Positions 1-8,469 of a DNA stretch of 32,977 nucleotides are shown piece after piece. A program made the translations under genes and the position numbers. Source of the DNA: CAZWSC01 sp964636385 (GTDB taxonomy: Bacteria; Eisenbacteria; RBG-16-71-46; CAIMUX01); assembly GCA_964636385.1 (NCBI GenBank), contig CAZWSC010000009.1, positions 1-32,977 on the forward strand, in the 5' to 3' direction. The notes under the pieces were generated by a model. That model was not told the DNA's origin. It worked only from the letters and a program-made list of their open reading frames with translations, and made no database searches. Numbering within the stretch: the first letter of the stretch is position 1; the number at the start of each line of letters is the position of its first letter.

Positions 1-2
1 CT

Positions 3-398
3 TACGTCAGGGAGGAAATCCGGACCCTCCCGATCCCCGAGATCCGCCTTCCCATCAGACCCGGGTCCCCTGAAACGGTTGCCCGCGAGGGCGCCGGCAG
101 TCGCAGGGACAAGGCCTGCCTCCTGGTCTCCCTGCTGCGCGCATCCGGCATCCCGGCACAGGCAGCCATGGTGCGTACTCGCGGGGGCGAATGGTTCGAG
201 GACATGGCCTGCCTCGCCCAGCTCGACAGATTCGTGGTCCGGGCAAGACCTGCGGGACACGGCGAAATCTGGATGGATCCTGCAGGGGAAGGCGCGCCGC
301 CTGGACCTGCGCTGATCCTCAACGGCCAGGAACCCGGCACCTTTGTCGAAGGCGAATCAGGCTTGATCAGCTTCCCGGGGATTCCGGCAGCAGACTGA
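3..398 (+). CDS. C-terminal end of a degenerate transglutaminase-like protein (5' end outside window)
   Basis: Frame 3 is open from the window edge to TGA at 396-398 (131 residues visible). It aligns by eye with the transglutaminase-like core found in DUF3857-type bacterial proteins, where a 'GDCKDKATLL' helix is followed by 'LRALGI', an 'FDH' strand and a 'W.DP' strand. Here these read GSRRDKACLL, LRASGI, LDRFVV and IWMDP. The catalytic Cys is Arg (codon CGC at 102-104, one transition from TGC) and the catalytic His is Arg (AGA at 228-230); only the Asp remains. The protein ends about 40 residues after the DP motif, shorter than relatives with a further beta domain. I infer a non-catalytic pseudo-transglutaminase, perhaps a binding module. 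It converges on motB with a 40-bp gap in which I see no terminator. The family assignment is moderate because only this part is visible. Confidence 0.6.
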   Translation, partial: YVREEIRTLPIPEIRLPIRPGSPETVAREGAGSRRDKACLLVSLLRASGIPAQAAMVRTRGGEWFEDMACLAQLDRFVVRARPAGHGEIWMDPAGEGAPPGPALILNGQEPGTFVEGESGLISFPGIPAAD

Positions 399-438
399 TA
401 ACGGTATCATGACGCCTGGGAGGCAGGCACACGCCCTG

Positions 439-1251
439 TCAATCGGGCCCGGACTCCCGGTAGCAGATGATCACCGATATCCGACGGTTCCTCGCGTCCA
501 GGGGGTTCTCCGGAATCGCCGGACGGCGATCGGCGTAGCCGATCACACGGATTATACGGTCCGGATTCACGCCCGCCGATTCCAGAATCCGCCGCGCGGA
601 GTTCGCACGGTCTCCGGAAAGCTCCCAGTTCCCGTATCCGGGCCGTCCGGAGAACGGCCTGCCGTCGGTGTGTCCCTCGATCACTATCTCGTTGGGAAGG
701 GAGGCCAGCACACTCCCGGCGGCCTCCAGTATCGCCCGCGTTTCCCTGCTGGGCATGGCTGAGCCGACCTCGAAGATGGATGATCCCCCGGGCCCGTCGT
801 GCAGCTGGATCCGGAGGCCCTGGGAGATGAACTCGATCGACGTGCGCTCCATCGCCTGGAAGATTGTCGAGCTTTCGGAAAGGGCCTGTTCGATGAGGAA
901 TGCCGATTGTCGCAGGTTTTCGCCGTCCTGCGGGGAGCCGGACCCGCGACCATCTTCCCTGGCGCGCATCACAGGTGTCACCTCGTCTGATGAATCCTCC
1001 GGCTCACGCATCTTCTCCAGGGACCTCAGGTATGACTCCAGGCCCCGGTCGCTCATGAAGCTGACCCCTCCGGCACGCACGACGCTGACACTCGGGTACT
1101 GGAAGTGGGCGGCAACAGCAGCCCTTGTCTCGTCGCCGCTGCTGAGAATCCAGAGAACTATGAAGAGGGCCATCATTGCGGTCACGAAACCGGCGTAGCC
1201 CATCTGCCAGGATGTGCCCGCCGCCCTGCCCTCCCTGCTCCTGCGCCTCAT
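439..1251 (-). CDS. motB: MotB-like stator protein lacking the ion-binding Asp
   Basis: 270 residues: a short Arg-rich cytoplasmic N-terminus, one membrane helix (about residues 18-38) and a C-terminal OmpA/MotB peptidoglycan-binding domain with IEGHTDGRP, NWELSGDRANSA and NRRISV. MotB anchors the flagellar stator to peptidoglycan, and its helix carries one essential Asp (Asp32 in E. coli, within YADFMTAMM). Here the same helix reads YAGFVTAMM: residue 21 is Gly (GGT at 1189-1191, one base from GAT), and no other acidic residue lies in the helix. ATG at 1251 is preferred because it has a GGGAG seven bases upstream; an in-frame GTG at 1284 would add 11 residues but lacks a Shine-Dalgarno. It follows motA, linked through a possible 17-codon mini-ORF. 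The family call is secure. Ion-conducting function is doubtful unless the base is a sequencing error. Confidence 0.9.
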   Translation of the reverse strand: MRRRSREGRAAGTSWQMGYAGFVTAMMALFIVLWILSSGDETRAAVAAHFQYPSVSVVRAGGVSFMSDRGLESYLRSLEKMREPEDSSDEVTPVMRAREDGRGSGSPQDGENLRQSAFLIEQALSESSTIFQAMERTSIEFISQGLRIQLHDGPGGSSIFEVGSAMPSRETRAILEAAGSVLASLPNEIVIEGHTDGRPFSGRPGYGNWELSGDRANSARRILESAGVNPDRIIRVIGYADRRPAIPENPLDARNRRISVIICYRESGPD

Positions 1252-1301
1252 GACCCGCTCCCACACCGGCGATCCGGATTCCACTGCGTGTGGGTGCTCA
1301 T
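1248..1301 (-). CDS. possible 17-codon coupling mini-ORF between motA and motB
   Basis: ATG at 1301-1299 overlaps the motA stop in an ATGA. The frame encodes MSTHTQWNPDRRCGSGS and its TGA (1250-1248) overlaps the motB ATG in a second ATGA. AAGG lies just upstream inside motA. It may only relay terminating ribosomes to motB, and it could be chance. No product function is proposed. Confidence 0.3.
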   Translation of the reverse strand: MSTHTQWNPDRRCGSGS

Positions 1302-2158
1302 GCGACCTTCAGTGCCTTGCAGGCCTTGTCCACCACCTTGCGCTCAGGCCTGTTGTAGCTGAAGAGGGCGCGTCTCGCCATCTCGACGACAACAGTCGGG
1401 GCTTTCCCCTCGGCAAAGGCGACAATCCCTGTCTGGACTGCTTCGAAGAAGTTTTCCTTGTCCCGAAGGTTCTGCTCCATCGCCGCGGCGAGTGGACCGA
1501 CGAATCCGCAGGAGAGGAGAATGCCGAGGAAGGCCCCCACCAGGGCCCCGGCCACATGCGTCCCCACGACCTCCGGGCCACCGTCGATGTATCCCATCGT
1601 GACGATGATCCCCATTACCGCCGCCACGATACCGAGACCGGGCAGGGAGTCCCCGATCCTTGAGACCACGGCGCCGGGTGCCGAGTCCTCCGCATTCATC
1701 GTATCCAGGGAACGATCGAGGATCTTCTCCAGGTCCCCGGCGCTGACCGCCCCCTCAACCTGAAGAGAAAGCGCCTCGATGATATAGTCGAGCACGGCCT
1801 TGTTCCTCGAGATGAGCGGATATGGAGTAAAGAGCTGGCTCCTTGCCGGATTCTGGACGTGGTCTTCGAGTATAATCACGCCTTCCTTCTTCACCAGTAC
1901 GCTCATGTGGTAGAGGAACTGAAGAAGCTGTGCGCCGGCCTTCGGGTTGTACGGCGATGGGCGGAACACGGCAGTCACCCCTGCCCTGACCCTTCCCGCG
2001 TTGACCCCGCTCACCGACATGATCACGGCGCCGACGGCAGAGCCCACGATAATGATGAAGGCAGCCGGCTGGACCAGCACGGCCGGCTCGCCGCCAGCGA
2101 TGAGATAACCCCCGACAACGCAGCCTGTAACGGCAAGAACACCGAGTACCCTGTGCAA
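1298..2158 (-). CDS. motA: MotA flagellar stator / proton-channel subunit
   Basis: 286 residues, the size of the long E. coli-type MotA. Hydrophobic segments near residues 4-20 and 32-50, then two after the cytoplasmic loop around residues 165-225, fit the four-helix MotA fold. Residues known to matter in E. coli are kept: the Arg90 position is Lys in VLVKKEG, Glu98 is present in IILEDH, the Pro173 equivalent lies in GDSLPGLGIVAAVMG and the Pro222 equivalent in CGFVGPLA. The start is TTG at 2158, chosen for a strong AAGGGAGAA seven bases upstream. MotA is therefore intact while its partner MotB has lost the ion-binding Asp. The 168-bp gap upstream (2159-2326) holds a 7-bp inverted repeat with a 3-nt loop at 2253-2269 but no clear promoter or U-tract, so motAB may be read through from the envelope cassette. 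Confidence 0.92.
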   Translation of the reverse strand: MHRVLGVLAVTGCVVGGYLIAGGEPAVLVQPAAFIIIVGSAVGAVIMSVSGVNAGRVRAGVTAVFRPSPYNPKAGAQLLQFLYHMSVLVKKEGVIILEDHVQNPARSQLFTPYPLISRNKAVLDYIIEALSLQVEGAVSAGDLEKILDRSLDTMNAEDSAPGAVVSRIGDSLPGLGIVAAVMGIIVTMGYIDGGPEVVGTHVAGALVGAFLGILLSCGFVGPLAAAMEQNLRDKENFFEAVQTGIVAFAEGKAPTVVVEMARRALFSYNRPERKVVDKACKALKVA

Positions 2159-2326
2159 CGCAGTTCTCCCTTCGGCCTCTTCTCAAATCCACTGGATCAT
2201 GGCCATGCCCGAGGGAAAGACACGGCCTTCGGGCAACCCCGATGGTCTCATCCCTGATGATGCATCAGGTCCTGCAGGCCCGCCCACGCACCATCTGCAT
2301 CCTTATCGGCGCATGGAAGGCCGTCC

Positions 2327-5179
2327 TTAAGGAACGGCAGTCCGGAAGGTGGCACGGAAGGGCTGGTTACCTGGCGTGTCCGGATCCTGGTCGAGAGGAG
2401 TGCCCAGGGTGTCCGTGACCGTGACGGCGACGTCGAGGTGATACACCGACCCGGATCCGAGGGTATCGGCGGGCACCAGGACAACCGACTCGCCGAAGGC
2501 CGAAGGAACAATCGCGGAGAGCGGTATATCCGCCTCATCGGAATCCAGCAGCCGTACACCACCGTCCTCCATGGTGGACTGATCCACCGGCCTGTTGAAC
2601 CAGAGGATCGGTCTGACCGTGACCACCACCAGCGTGTCGCCGTGCTGCGGGGAGCTCTGTACAACCTGGAACGGCAGAGGCTCCTCACGAACGGTAAATG
2701 TGGAGGAGAACGGCTCGGCTGCAGGGGTGCCGGAGTCCATGTCGAGCGGGTTGCCGGCCAGATCAGTCGCGGTTGTATCGACGCGCACCTCGTAGGTGCG
2801 CAGATACTGCAACGGGGAGCCGGGAGTGAGGACGGCGCGGTCCGCCCCTGCGGCAATCTCGAGGGTTCCCTCGACGGCATCATCGTCGAGAAGGAGCCTG
2901 AGAGCCCCCGGCAGGGTCGAGGCATCCATCGCCTCGCTGAAGACTACTTCTATGGACTCGGTCTCCGGCACATCCGTCGCGCCATCGGGCGGAGACGACG
3001 TCACCACCCGGGGTGCGACGCGATCCCTGTCCGTGGTGAAGTGGGACTCGAAGTCCATTCTGATCGTGGTGGTCGAGTCCTGATCCAGGTAGTTCCCGTA
3101 GAGGTCCTCCACGAACCGGGTGACCCGGACCTCGTACTGTGTGGAAGGACGGAGAGAAACCGTCGGAACCAGGCGGGCGGAGAGACTGTCCGGCGCAACC
3201 TCCCTGGACGCAGTCACCAGACGGGCGGAATCCGGGTTCTGATGAAGCCGCTTCAGTGTGAAGGTGGCATCGCTGATCGTTCCCGGGCGGATCTGCCGGG
3301 AGAACCACACCCTGACCCCGGTGTCGTGCGGAACATCCACTGCACCGGAGTCAGGCTGGACTGTCTCCACCCGAAGAGGCGACGACGGCGGTTCTGTCCT
3401 GAATGTCGATGAGAAAGCCTGGTACCCATCCTGGTTCAGGTTGGCGTCGAAGCGGCTCCCCGTGCCGGACAGGAGCGTGGTGTCGGCCTGCACCCGGAAC
3501 CTCCTGTAAAAGCTCAAGGGTGCCGAAGGACGCATCGTGACCCGTGTCGTGTCGCTGCTGAATCCGAAGGGCTCCAGTTGAACCGGAGTATTGGTGTCTT
3601 CTGCAACCAGGGACAGCGAGGCGCCCGTCACGCTTGCCATGTCCATCGGCTTCGTGAAACGGATCACTATCTCCGTGTCCACCGGAACCCGGTTGCTGCC
3701 ATCGGCAGGCTCAATTGACTGGACCCCGGGGTTGTCCTCCACCCGGAACAACGAGCTGAAACCCTGGAAGCCGGGAGCATCCGGATCCTGATCCAGGGGG
3801 ATTCCGGCATCATCCAGGATGCCGAACGGTTCTCCCTGCCCGTCATACCCCCCCGGATCAACAACAACCCTGTACAGCCACCCCCGGTCCAGCCTGACAG
3901 GTACACCCTGCGGGTTCGTGGGTTGAAGGACGAACTCGGTCCTCTCAACGTTCCAGGATATGCTGCCGCGTATGGCGGCGTCGGTTGGCTGCCTCCTCAC
4001 GGTGAATCGCCCACCCTGCACCGTACCGGTTTGCACGGGACGGGAGAAAGTGACGCGGACAGGATCCGACACCTTGTGGTTCCTCTCGCCGTCTGCAGGG
4101 ATCACCGAGACGACCCTCGGCCCGGACGGCTGACCGAGAGTCCGGAATCCACTGAGGAAAGGCTCGAGTTCCGAAGTGGCCGGATCCTGGTCGAGGGGAA
4201 TCCCATCCGGGCCCCGTGTGTCGCGCACTCCCGGAGTGACAGTGAGGAGATACCCCCGGCCGAATGCCAGCGCCGTCGCCGGTTGCACACGAATGGTGGC
4301 TGAGTCCGGAAGCAGGATGACATCGCAGGCGGCCCCCACGCCCGCAGAGTCGGAGAGAAGAACCGTGGCGGAGTTGACCGATGCCTCCAGTGCGGCCCTG
4401 CTCAGGTGAACCAGGATCTCCGGGCGAACATCCACTTCCGTCTCCCCGTCCCCCGGGGCAACGGAAATCACGTGAAGCGGATCGTACACCTCCGTCCTGA
4501 ATCCGCTGACGAAGGGCTCGTGCCCGGGAGTGCCGGGATCCTGGTCCAGCGGTTCGCCCTCAATCCCCCGCATGTCCCGGACACCGGGCGAAACCGTCAC
4601 CACATACCCCCGCCCGAAGGACAGCGGACCAAGAGGCTGCACACGAATCGTTGTTGAGTCCGGCAGAAGCGCGACATCGCAATCGGTCTGTACACCTGTG
4701 GAATCGGCAAGAAAGACGGTGCCCGGACTGACGGAAGCCGGCCGCGCCGGCCGGTTGAGAAGGAGGAGTATCTCCGGGAAGACGCACACACCCCAAGCCC
4801 GGTCGGCCGGATCAACGGAGGTCACCCGCAGCGGATTGTACAACTCCGTCGTAAACCTGCTCTCGAAGCCCTGCAAACCGGGTTCATCAGGCGACTGGTC
4901 AAGCCGCCGGCCCCCGGCGTCGCGCAGATCGGTCCGGACACGGACTGCGTACTCAACCCCTCTCTGCATGGGCCTGACAGGAATCAGACGCAGACGAACG
5001 CCGCCCTCCTCCCACTCGCGCCTGAGTTCGACCCCCTCTCCGCCGGCCACCGGGACGAGTGTCACAGTGGTATCGGCCAGGCTGGTCCGATCCATCGCAC
5101 GGTCGAAGGTAAGGACGATGTCACTGTCATCGATGACGCCTGAAGCCCCCTCTGCGGGATCGACAGCCACGACCCTCGG
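2327..5179 (-). repeat. Eight tandem Big_5 protein repeats with a shared LDQDP tail motif
   Basis: Repeat starts (minus strand) fall at about 5179, 4834, 4480, 4120, 3730, 3379, 3013 and 2674. Units are 110-130 codons and diverged at the DNA level. The tail motif is LDQSP, LDQDP, LDQDP, LDQDP, a degenerate NLNQDG, LDQDS, LDMDS and LDQDP in order. Confidence 0.8.
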
Positions 5180-5914
5180 CAGGTCGATCAGGGCCGGCAG
5201 GAATATCTCAAAGGGATCGCCGTAAAGGCTGGGGCCACCCGGCAGCAGGTGCGCGCGAACGCGGTAGATGGTGAAGGTCGAATCCGGGCCTGCGGATGCA
5301 CGCAGACTGACCGTTGCCAGAGTGTCGGGCGTAAGCCAGGTTGTGGGAACTCCCGACGGGCCAGTCTCAAGCAGTTCGTACTCGACCGCGCCCTGCACAG
5401 ATCGCCAGAAGAGAGCGAAATCGTGTGCTCCCGGCTCGACCTCTATCTCACCGAACACCGGGATGGTGCTCCGCAGGGGCACCACGGCATCCGTCCGCCC
5501 CCCGGGAAGTATGTCCACTCCCCCTGTCTCTCCGGCGTAGAGAGACCCGGGACCCAGCTCATCGGCCCCCTCAAGCTGCATCCGGACTGTGCGGTTCTCG
5601 CCCGCGGGCACCACAAGGTCCATGTCGACCTGGACCTCTCCGGGGGCCAGGGTTGAGCGCACCGGCCCGGCCACTACGCCTCCTCTGCCGTCGAGGACCC
5701 ACACCCTCACGGCGAGGGAATCGACTGATGAGAAATCAAGGCCCCCCTGCGGTGGGACCCAGCCAAGGTCGATCCCGCCGTGGCCCGGATCCGGGGAGAT
5801 CTCCCGGGAGCAGTGAGTGCCCAGGAGCCAGATGGAGAACATAAGGGCTGACACGATCGTTCCCGCTGCAGCTCCGCCGGCCGACCGACTCATGCTTTTG
5901 CAGCGGAGCGTCAT
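2327..5914 (-). CDS. Large secreted protein with eight Big_5 (SbsA-type Ig-like) repeats
   Basis: 1195 residues. The start ATG (5914) overlaps the upstream stop in an ATGA with GGGAG nine bases before it; the open frame extends further upstream, but that part is arginine-rich antisense of the neighbouring gene. The N-terminus has a basic stretch and hydrophobic segment (about residues 18-34) ending in LLGTHC. A lipoprotein site at Cys35 is possible, but His at -1 is not canonical. Residues 45-245 look like beta-rich Ig/FN3-type sequence. Eight repeats follow, starting near residues 246, 361, 479, 599, 729, 846, 968 and 1081. Each opens with a 'P.VV.V.PADG' strand and most end in an acidic 'LDQDP..PG..PF.S.FRT' motif. 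No sorting domain follows repeat 8. I infer a rod-like surface or periplasmic protein made with the barrel protein just upstream. Adhesin is only one option. Confidence 0.85.
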   Translation of the reverse strand: MTLRCKSMSRSAGGAAAGTIVSALMFSIWLLGTHCSREISPDPGHGGIDLGWVPPQGGLDFSSVDSLAVRVWVLDGRGGVVAGPVRSTLAPGEVQVDMDLVVPAGENRTVRMQLEGADELGPGSLYAGETGGVDILPGGRTDAVVPLRSTIPVFGEIEVEPGAHDFALFWRSVQGAVEYELLETGPSGVPTTWLTPDTLATVSLRASAGPDSTFTIYRVRAHLLPGGPSLYGDPFEIFLPALIDLPRVVAVDPAEGASGVIDDSDIVLTFDRAMDRTSLADTTVTLVPVAGGEGVELRREWEEGGVRLRLIPVRPMQRGVEYAVRVRTDLRDAGGRRLDQSPDEPGLQGFESRFTTELYNPLRVTSVDPADRAWGVCVFPEILLLLNRPARPASVSPGTVFLADSTGVQTDCDVALLPDSTTIRVQPLGPLSFGRGYVVTVSPGVRDMRGIEGEPLDQDPGTPGHEPFVSGFRTEVYDPLHVISVAPGDGETEVDVRPEILVHLSRAALEASVNSATVLLSDSAGVGAACDVILLPDSATIRVQPATALAFGRGYLLTVTPGVRDTRGPDGIPLDQDPATSELEPFLSGFRTLGQPSGPRVVSVIPADGERNHKVSDPVRVTFSRPVQTGTVQGGRFTVRRQPTDAAIRGSISWNVERTEFVLQPTNPQGVPVRLDRGWLYRVVVDPGGYDGQGEPFGILDDAGIPLDQDPDAPGFQGFSSLFRVEDNPGVQSIEPADGSNRVPVDTEIVIRFTKPMDMASVTGASLSLVAEDTNTPVQLEPFGFSSDTTRVTMRPSAPLSFYRRFRVQADTTLLSGTGSRFDANLNQDGYQAFSSTFRTEPPSSPLRVETVQPDSGAVDVPHDTGVRVWFSRQIRPGTISDATFTLKRLHQNPDSARLVTASREVAPDSLSARLVPTVSLRPSTQYEVRVTRFVEDLYGNYLDQDSTTTIRMDFESHFTTDRDRVAPRVVTSSPPDGATDVPETESIEVVFSEAMDASTLPGALRLLLDDDAVEGTLEIAAGADRAVLTPGSPLQYLRTYEVRVDTTATDLAGNPLDMDSGTPAAEPFSSTFTVREEPLPFQVVQSSPQHGDTLVVVTVRPILWFNRPVDQSTMEDGGVRLLDSDEADIPLSAIVPSAFGESVVLVPADTLGSGSVYHLDVAVTVTDTLGTPLDQDPDTPGNQPFRATFRTAVP

Positions 5915-7008
5915 TGCACGAGTGCTCCCTTCCAGCCGAGACTGAAACCGGCGCCGCGGAGATGCCGTTCTTCCCGGCACTGCCCCGTGATCAGGCGCAG
6001 CCCGATTGCAGCCACTCCTGAAGCGAACGGGATCGACACTGCAAGGGAGGGCTCGACCCACGAGGCTGACCCGAGCGCACCAGGGAAGCCCCGAACCCAG
6101 GTCCCTGCCAGACCTGCCTCCATCTCCCACGACCCCATGCGACGCGATCCGGCCACCCCGAGCCGGAGCAGATTGCCGCCGCGGACAGCAGACGCATCCA
6201 GGGGTGTTTCTCTGCCGACCGATCCACCGGCCCGGGCCACGAAGCCGGCACTCGCACGGAACCTGCTGCGTCCGGATCCTGCGGAGGATAGCCATGTGAG
6301 GCGAACCTGGCTGCCCGGGAGGTATTCGCCCCCACCCTGCAGGGTCGAGCTGCCGGGCATGTCCAGATTGGCGTCAAGGCTGTGGAGTGAGGAACCCCTT
6401 CCGGTGGCCATGCCGGCTCCAAGGCGCAGGACGGCTCCAGGCTCCACCTCTCTGCCGCTGTCTTCGAAAACGTATGGCAGGCGCACCTCGACACCGGCTC
6501 CTCCCTGCAGAAGGAGAAAAGGTGTCCGGACCAGGAGACCGGCGGCCTGCACGCCCCACTTGCCGCCATGTGCCGGACGGGCAAGCGGCATCTCCAGGGC
6601 CAGGGCATCCAGCGCTTCCGCCACATGAATCTCACCCGATCTCAGGCTCCGGGACCGCATGGCTGTCGCCCCACCGGCAGCTACACGCACCCTGCCGCCG
6701 TGCAGCGCGGTCTCGGCGGAGACTCGGATATCGCCCGGTCCGTCAAGACGGTCGTCACCCGCAAAACCCTTGCGGGCGCTCCACGCCAGCTCACCACCCA
6801 GCCGCACCCCCGTATCCTCCCGAGGACGCCAGAGAAGATCGATGGGGAGGTAGGACTGCTCAACGCGGTCACCGCCCAGGTATGTGCCATACCACCACCG
6901 GCATGAACTGAAGCTGCTTTCAGCCTCGAGTGCGGGAGCAGTGCTCCCCGCTGCTGAAGGTATGAGCACCAGGAGCGCAGCTGCTGCAGTGATGATGGCG
7001 CGCCTCAC
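5911..7008 (-). CDS. Predicted outer-membrane beta-barrel protein
   Basis: 365 residues. A clean signal peptide (MRRAIITAAAALLVLIPSAAG) is followed by alternating polar and hydrophobic strands rich in Gly, Arg and aromatic residues, such as the WWYGTYLGGD, GVRLGGELAWSAR and SWEMEAGLAGTWVRG segments, as expected for an outer-membrane barrel. I recognise no named family. The start is GTG at 7008, overlapping the upstream stop in a GTGA, with GGGGAGA about seven bases before it. Its own stop overlaps the ATG of the Big_5 protein, so the two are probably made in step. The natural guess is that it anchors or exports the Big_5 protein, but nothing in the sequence proves this. The C-terminus (GWKGALVQ) does not end in the aromatic residue typical of BamA substrates. 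Confidence 0.65.
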   Translation of the reverse strand: MRRAIITAAAALLVLIPSAAGSTAPALEAESSFSSCRWWYGTYLGGDRVEQSYLPIDLLWRPREDTGVRLGGELAWSARKGFAGDDRLDGPGDIRVSAETALHGGRVRVAAGGATAMRSRSLRSGEIHVAEALDALALEMPLARPAHGGKWGVQAAGLLVRTPFLLLQGGAGVEVRLPYVFEDSGREVEPGAVLRLGAGMATGRGSSLHSLDANLDMPGSSTLQGGGEYLPGSQVRLTWLSSAGSGRSRFRASAGFVARAGGSVGRETPLDASAVRGGNLLRLGVAGSRRMGSWEMEAGLAGTWVRGFPGALGSASWVEPSLAVSIPFASGVAAIGLRLITGQCREERHLRGAGFSLGWKGALVQ

Positions 7009-8468
7009 CGGATCTCTCCCCGGATACGCAGAATGCCCTCATTGCCAAGGACCGCACCCGGCCCCGGATCAGGCGAAGAAGTGGGTCCGCCTGCCGGCCC
7101 GGGCCGCCCAAGTCCACTCATGATCCTGTCGAACGCCGCATCGGGATCGAGTTCCGGACGCCGGAGCCACTCACTGCGCATCTGCTCCTCCCACGCCTCG
7201 ATCTCGGCCGTTCTGATCTCGCTGGCCCTCCGCCTGTCCGCGAGAAAAGCCCAGTCGAACCACGCTTCAGGGGCCCGGTTCCACCGTTGCCGGGCCAGGT
7301 GCGGCATTCCCCGGTCCATCAGAAGGAGTGATGCGGTCACGGGATCGAACTCCTCGGGCGCCGGACCGTTCACAACGGCCTCTCCAGGCTTCATCCCCAG
7401 CGCGGATGCCAGGAAACGGGCAGCCTCCACTGCGGCCTCGCCTGCCCGCCCCGGGGGGACCGACACGAGGATCGGCTCGGTGTCGAGGGCCGCACCTGAT
7501 GAGTCGAGCAGCCCGATCCGCATGGTGTACCTCCCCCCCTCCGACCTGTAGGTGCCGCGGATAACGGCATCCGCACCAACCCGGGATGCGAGCGAGGGAA
7601 CGTGTCTTGGGTCGAGAGGGGGAGGAAGCCTGAGCAGCCAGGTCTCCAGGGCGGCCTGCAGCCTGCCCTGTGTGACGAGATCGGCCTCTCCGGTTGGAGG
7701 AATCTCCAGCTCCCTCTGGAAGTTCAGCAGGGCGCTCTGCAGATCCTGGTCCCATCCTCCCTCACGTCCGGCCAGGTACGGGCTGCCGTCGAACCCCTTC
7801 AGCAAAGACAGGTGGCCCCGCAGACCCTCCACAGTATTCACGGGCTGGGAGGCAACGGACACCGGAACCCGCACAGCGCCCCCGGATGCCAGCACCTCCT
7901 GAGCGGCCATGGTCACCGGAAGCGGAAGAACGCAGAGCCCTGCCTGGCTCAGGGCATCGTACAGCAGGTAGGTCCAGACAATGGCGAAGAGCTCATCCTC
8001 GGGCGGACCCAGGTTGTCGGGCGGAAGCAGCAGTACCATCATCGCATCGGGCCCTGGCCCTGACGGATCAGGCATTTCATCCTTCGCGGCCAGATCGGCC
8101 CAACGACGCTCCAGCGCCAGCCTGCGGGCCTTTGCCATCAGCCCGGCCCGCTCGCCATAAGCCAGGTCTTCGAGCCTGAGGTAACCGCAGTGGGCCTTGT
8201 GCAACTCGCCCAGCAGCTCCAGGCTTCGTGCCCGCCAGTATGCCGGGACCGGATCTGAGGGGTGCGCCCGATACAGCGAGTCGAAGCCCGCTGCCACGCG
8301 CCCGGGATCATGGCCGTGTACCGGCAGCTCACGACCGGGACGGGTATGCAGGGATCGGTCCCCGGAACCTGTCCCCAGGAGGGAGGATCCACGAGCGGTA
8401 TCCGTTACCCGGGAAGCACACAGGGCTGCTGTCAGGAGAAGTGCGAATGTCAGAACTCGGGAAGGCAT
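7005..8468 (-). CDS. Periplasmic TPR / CsgG-TolB-like protein with a peptidoglycan-binding-like segment
   Basis: 487 residues. ATG at 8468 is chosen because a signal peptide starts there (MPSRVLTFALLLTAALCASR); it lies one base after the upstream stop. Residues about 55-140 look TPR-like (AYWRARSLELLGELHKAHCGY). The middle (about 150-330) resembles the CsgG/FlgO-type fold of envelope assembly proteins: a strand ending DAMMVLLLPP, a helix DELFAIVWTYLLYDALS, a strand GLCVLPLPVT, and later ADAVIRGTYRSEGGRYTMRIG. Between these, WDQDLQSALLNFQRELEIP resembles a peptidoglycan_binding_1 helix pair. The C-terminal 150 residues are charged and low in recognisable motifs. The GTGA overlap with the barrel gene and the 1-nt gap from the hydrolase-like gene place it in one transcript. 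I infer a periplasmic accessory or assembly role. The exact family needs profile searches. Confidence 0.6.
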   Translation of the reverse strand: MPSRVLTFALLLTAALCASRVTDTARGSSLLGTGSGDRSLHTRPGRELPVHGHDPGRVAAGFDSLYRAHPSDPVPAYWRARSLELLGELHKAHCGYLRLEDLAYGERAGLMAKARRLALERRWADLAAKDEMPDPSGPGPDAMMVLLLPPDNLGPPEDELFAIVWTYLLYDALSQAGLCVLPLPVTMAAQEVLASGGAVRVPVSVASQPVNTVEGLRGHLSLLKGFDGSPYLAGREGGWDQDLQSALLNFQRELEIPPTGEADLVTQGRLQAALETWLLRLPPPLDPRHVPSLASRVGADAVIRGTYRSEGGRYTMRIGLLDSSGAALDTEPILVSVPPGRAGEAAVEAARFLASALGMKPGEAVVNGPAPEEFDPVTASLLLMDRGMPHLARQRWNRAPEAWFDWAFLADRRRASEIRTAEIEAWEEQMRSEWLRRPELDPDAAFDRIMSGLGRPGPAGGPTSSPDPGPGAVLGNEGILRIRGEIR

Positions 8469-8469
8469 G

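Noticed and set aside
2253..2269. CCTGATG-ATG-CATCAGG hairpin after the Big_5 gene as a terminator
   Set aside because: No U-tract on either strand and a short loop; read-through into motAB is equally likely.
5915..6295. N-terminal extension of the Big_5 protein frame
   Set aside because: Arg-, Cys- and Pro-rich, overlaps the barrel gene in another frame; the ATGA start at 5914 with GGGAG fits far better.
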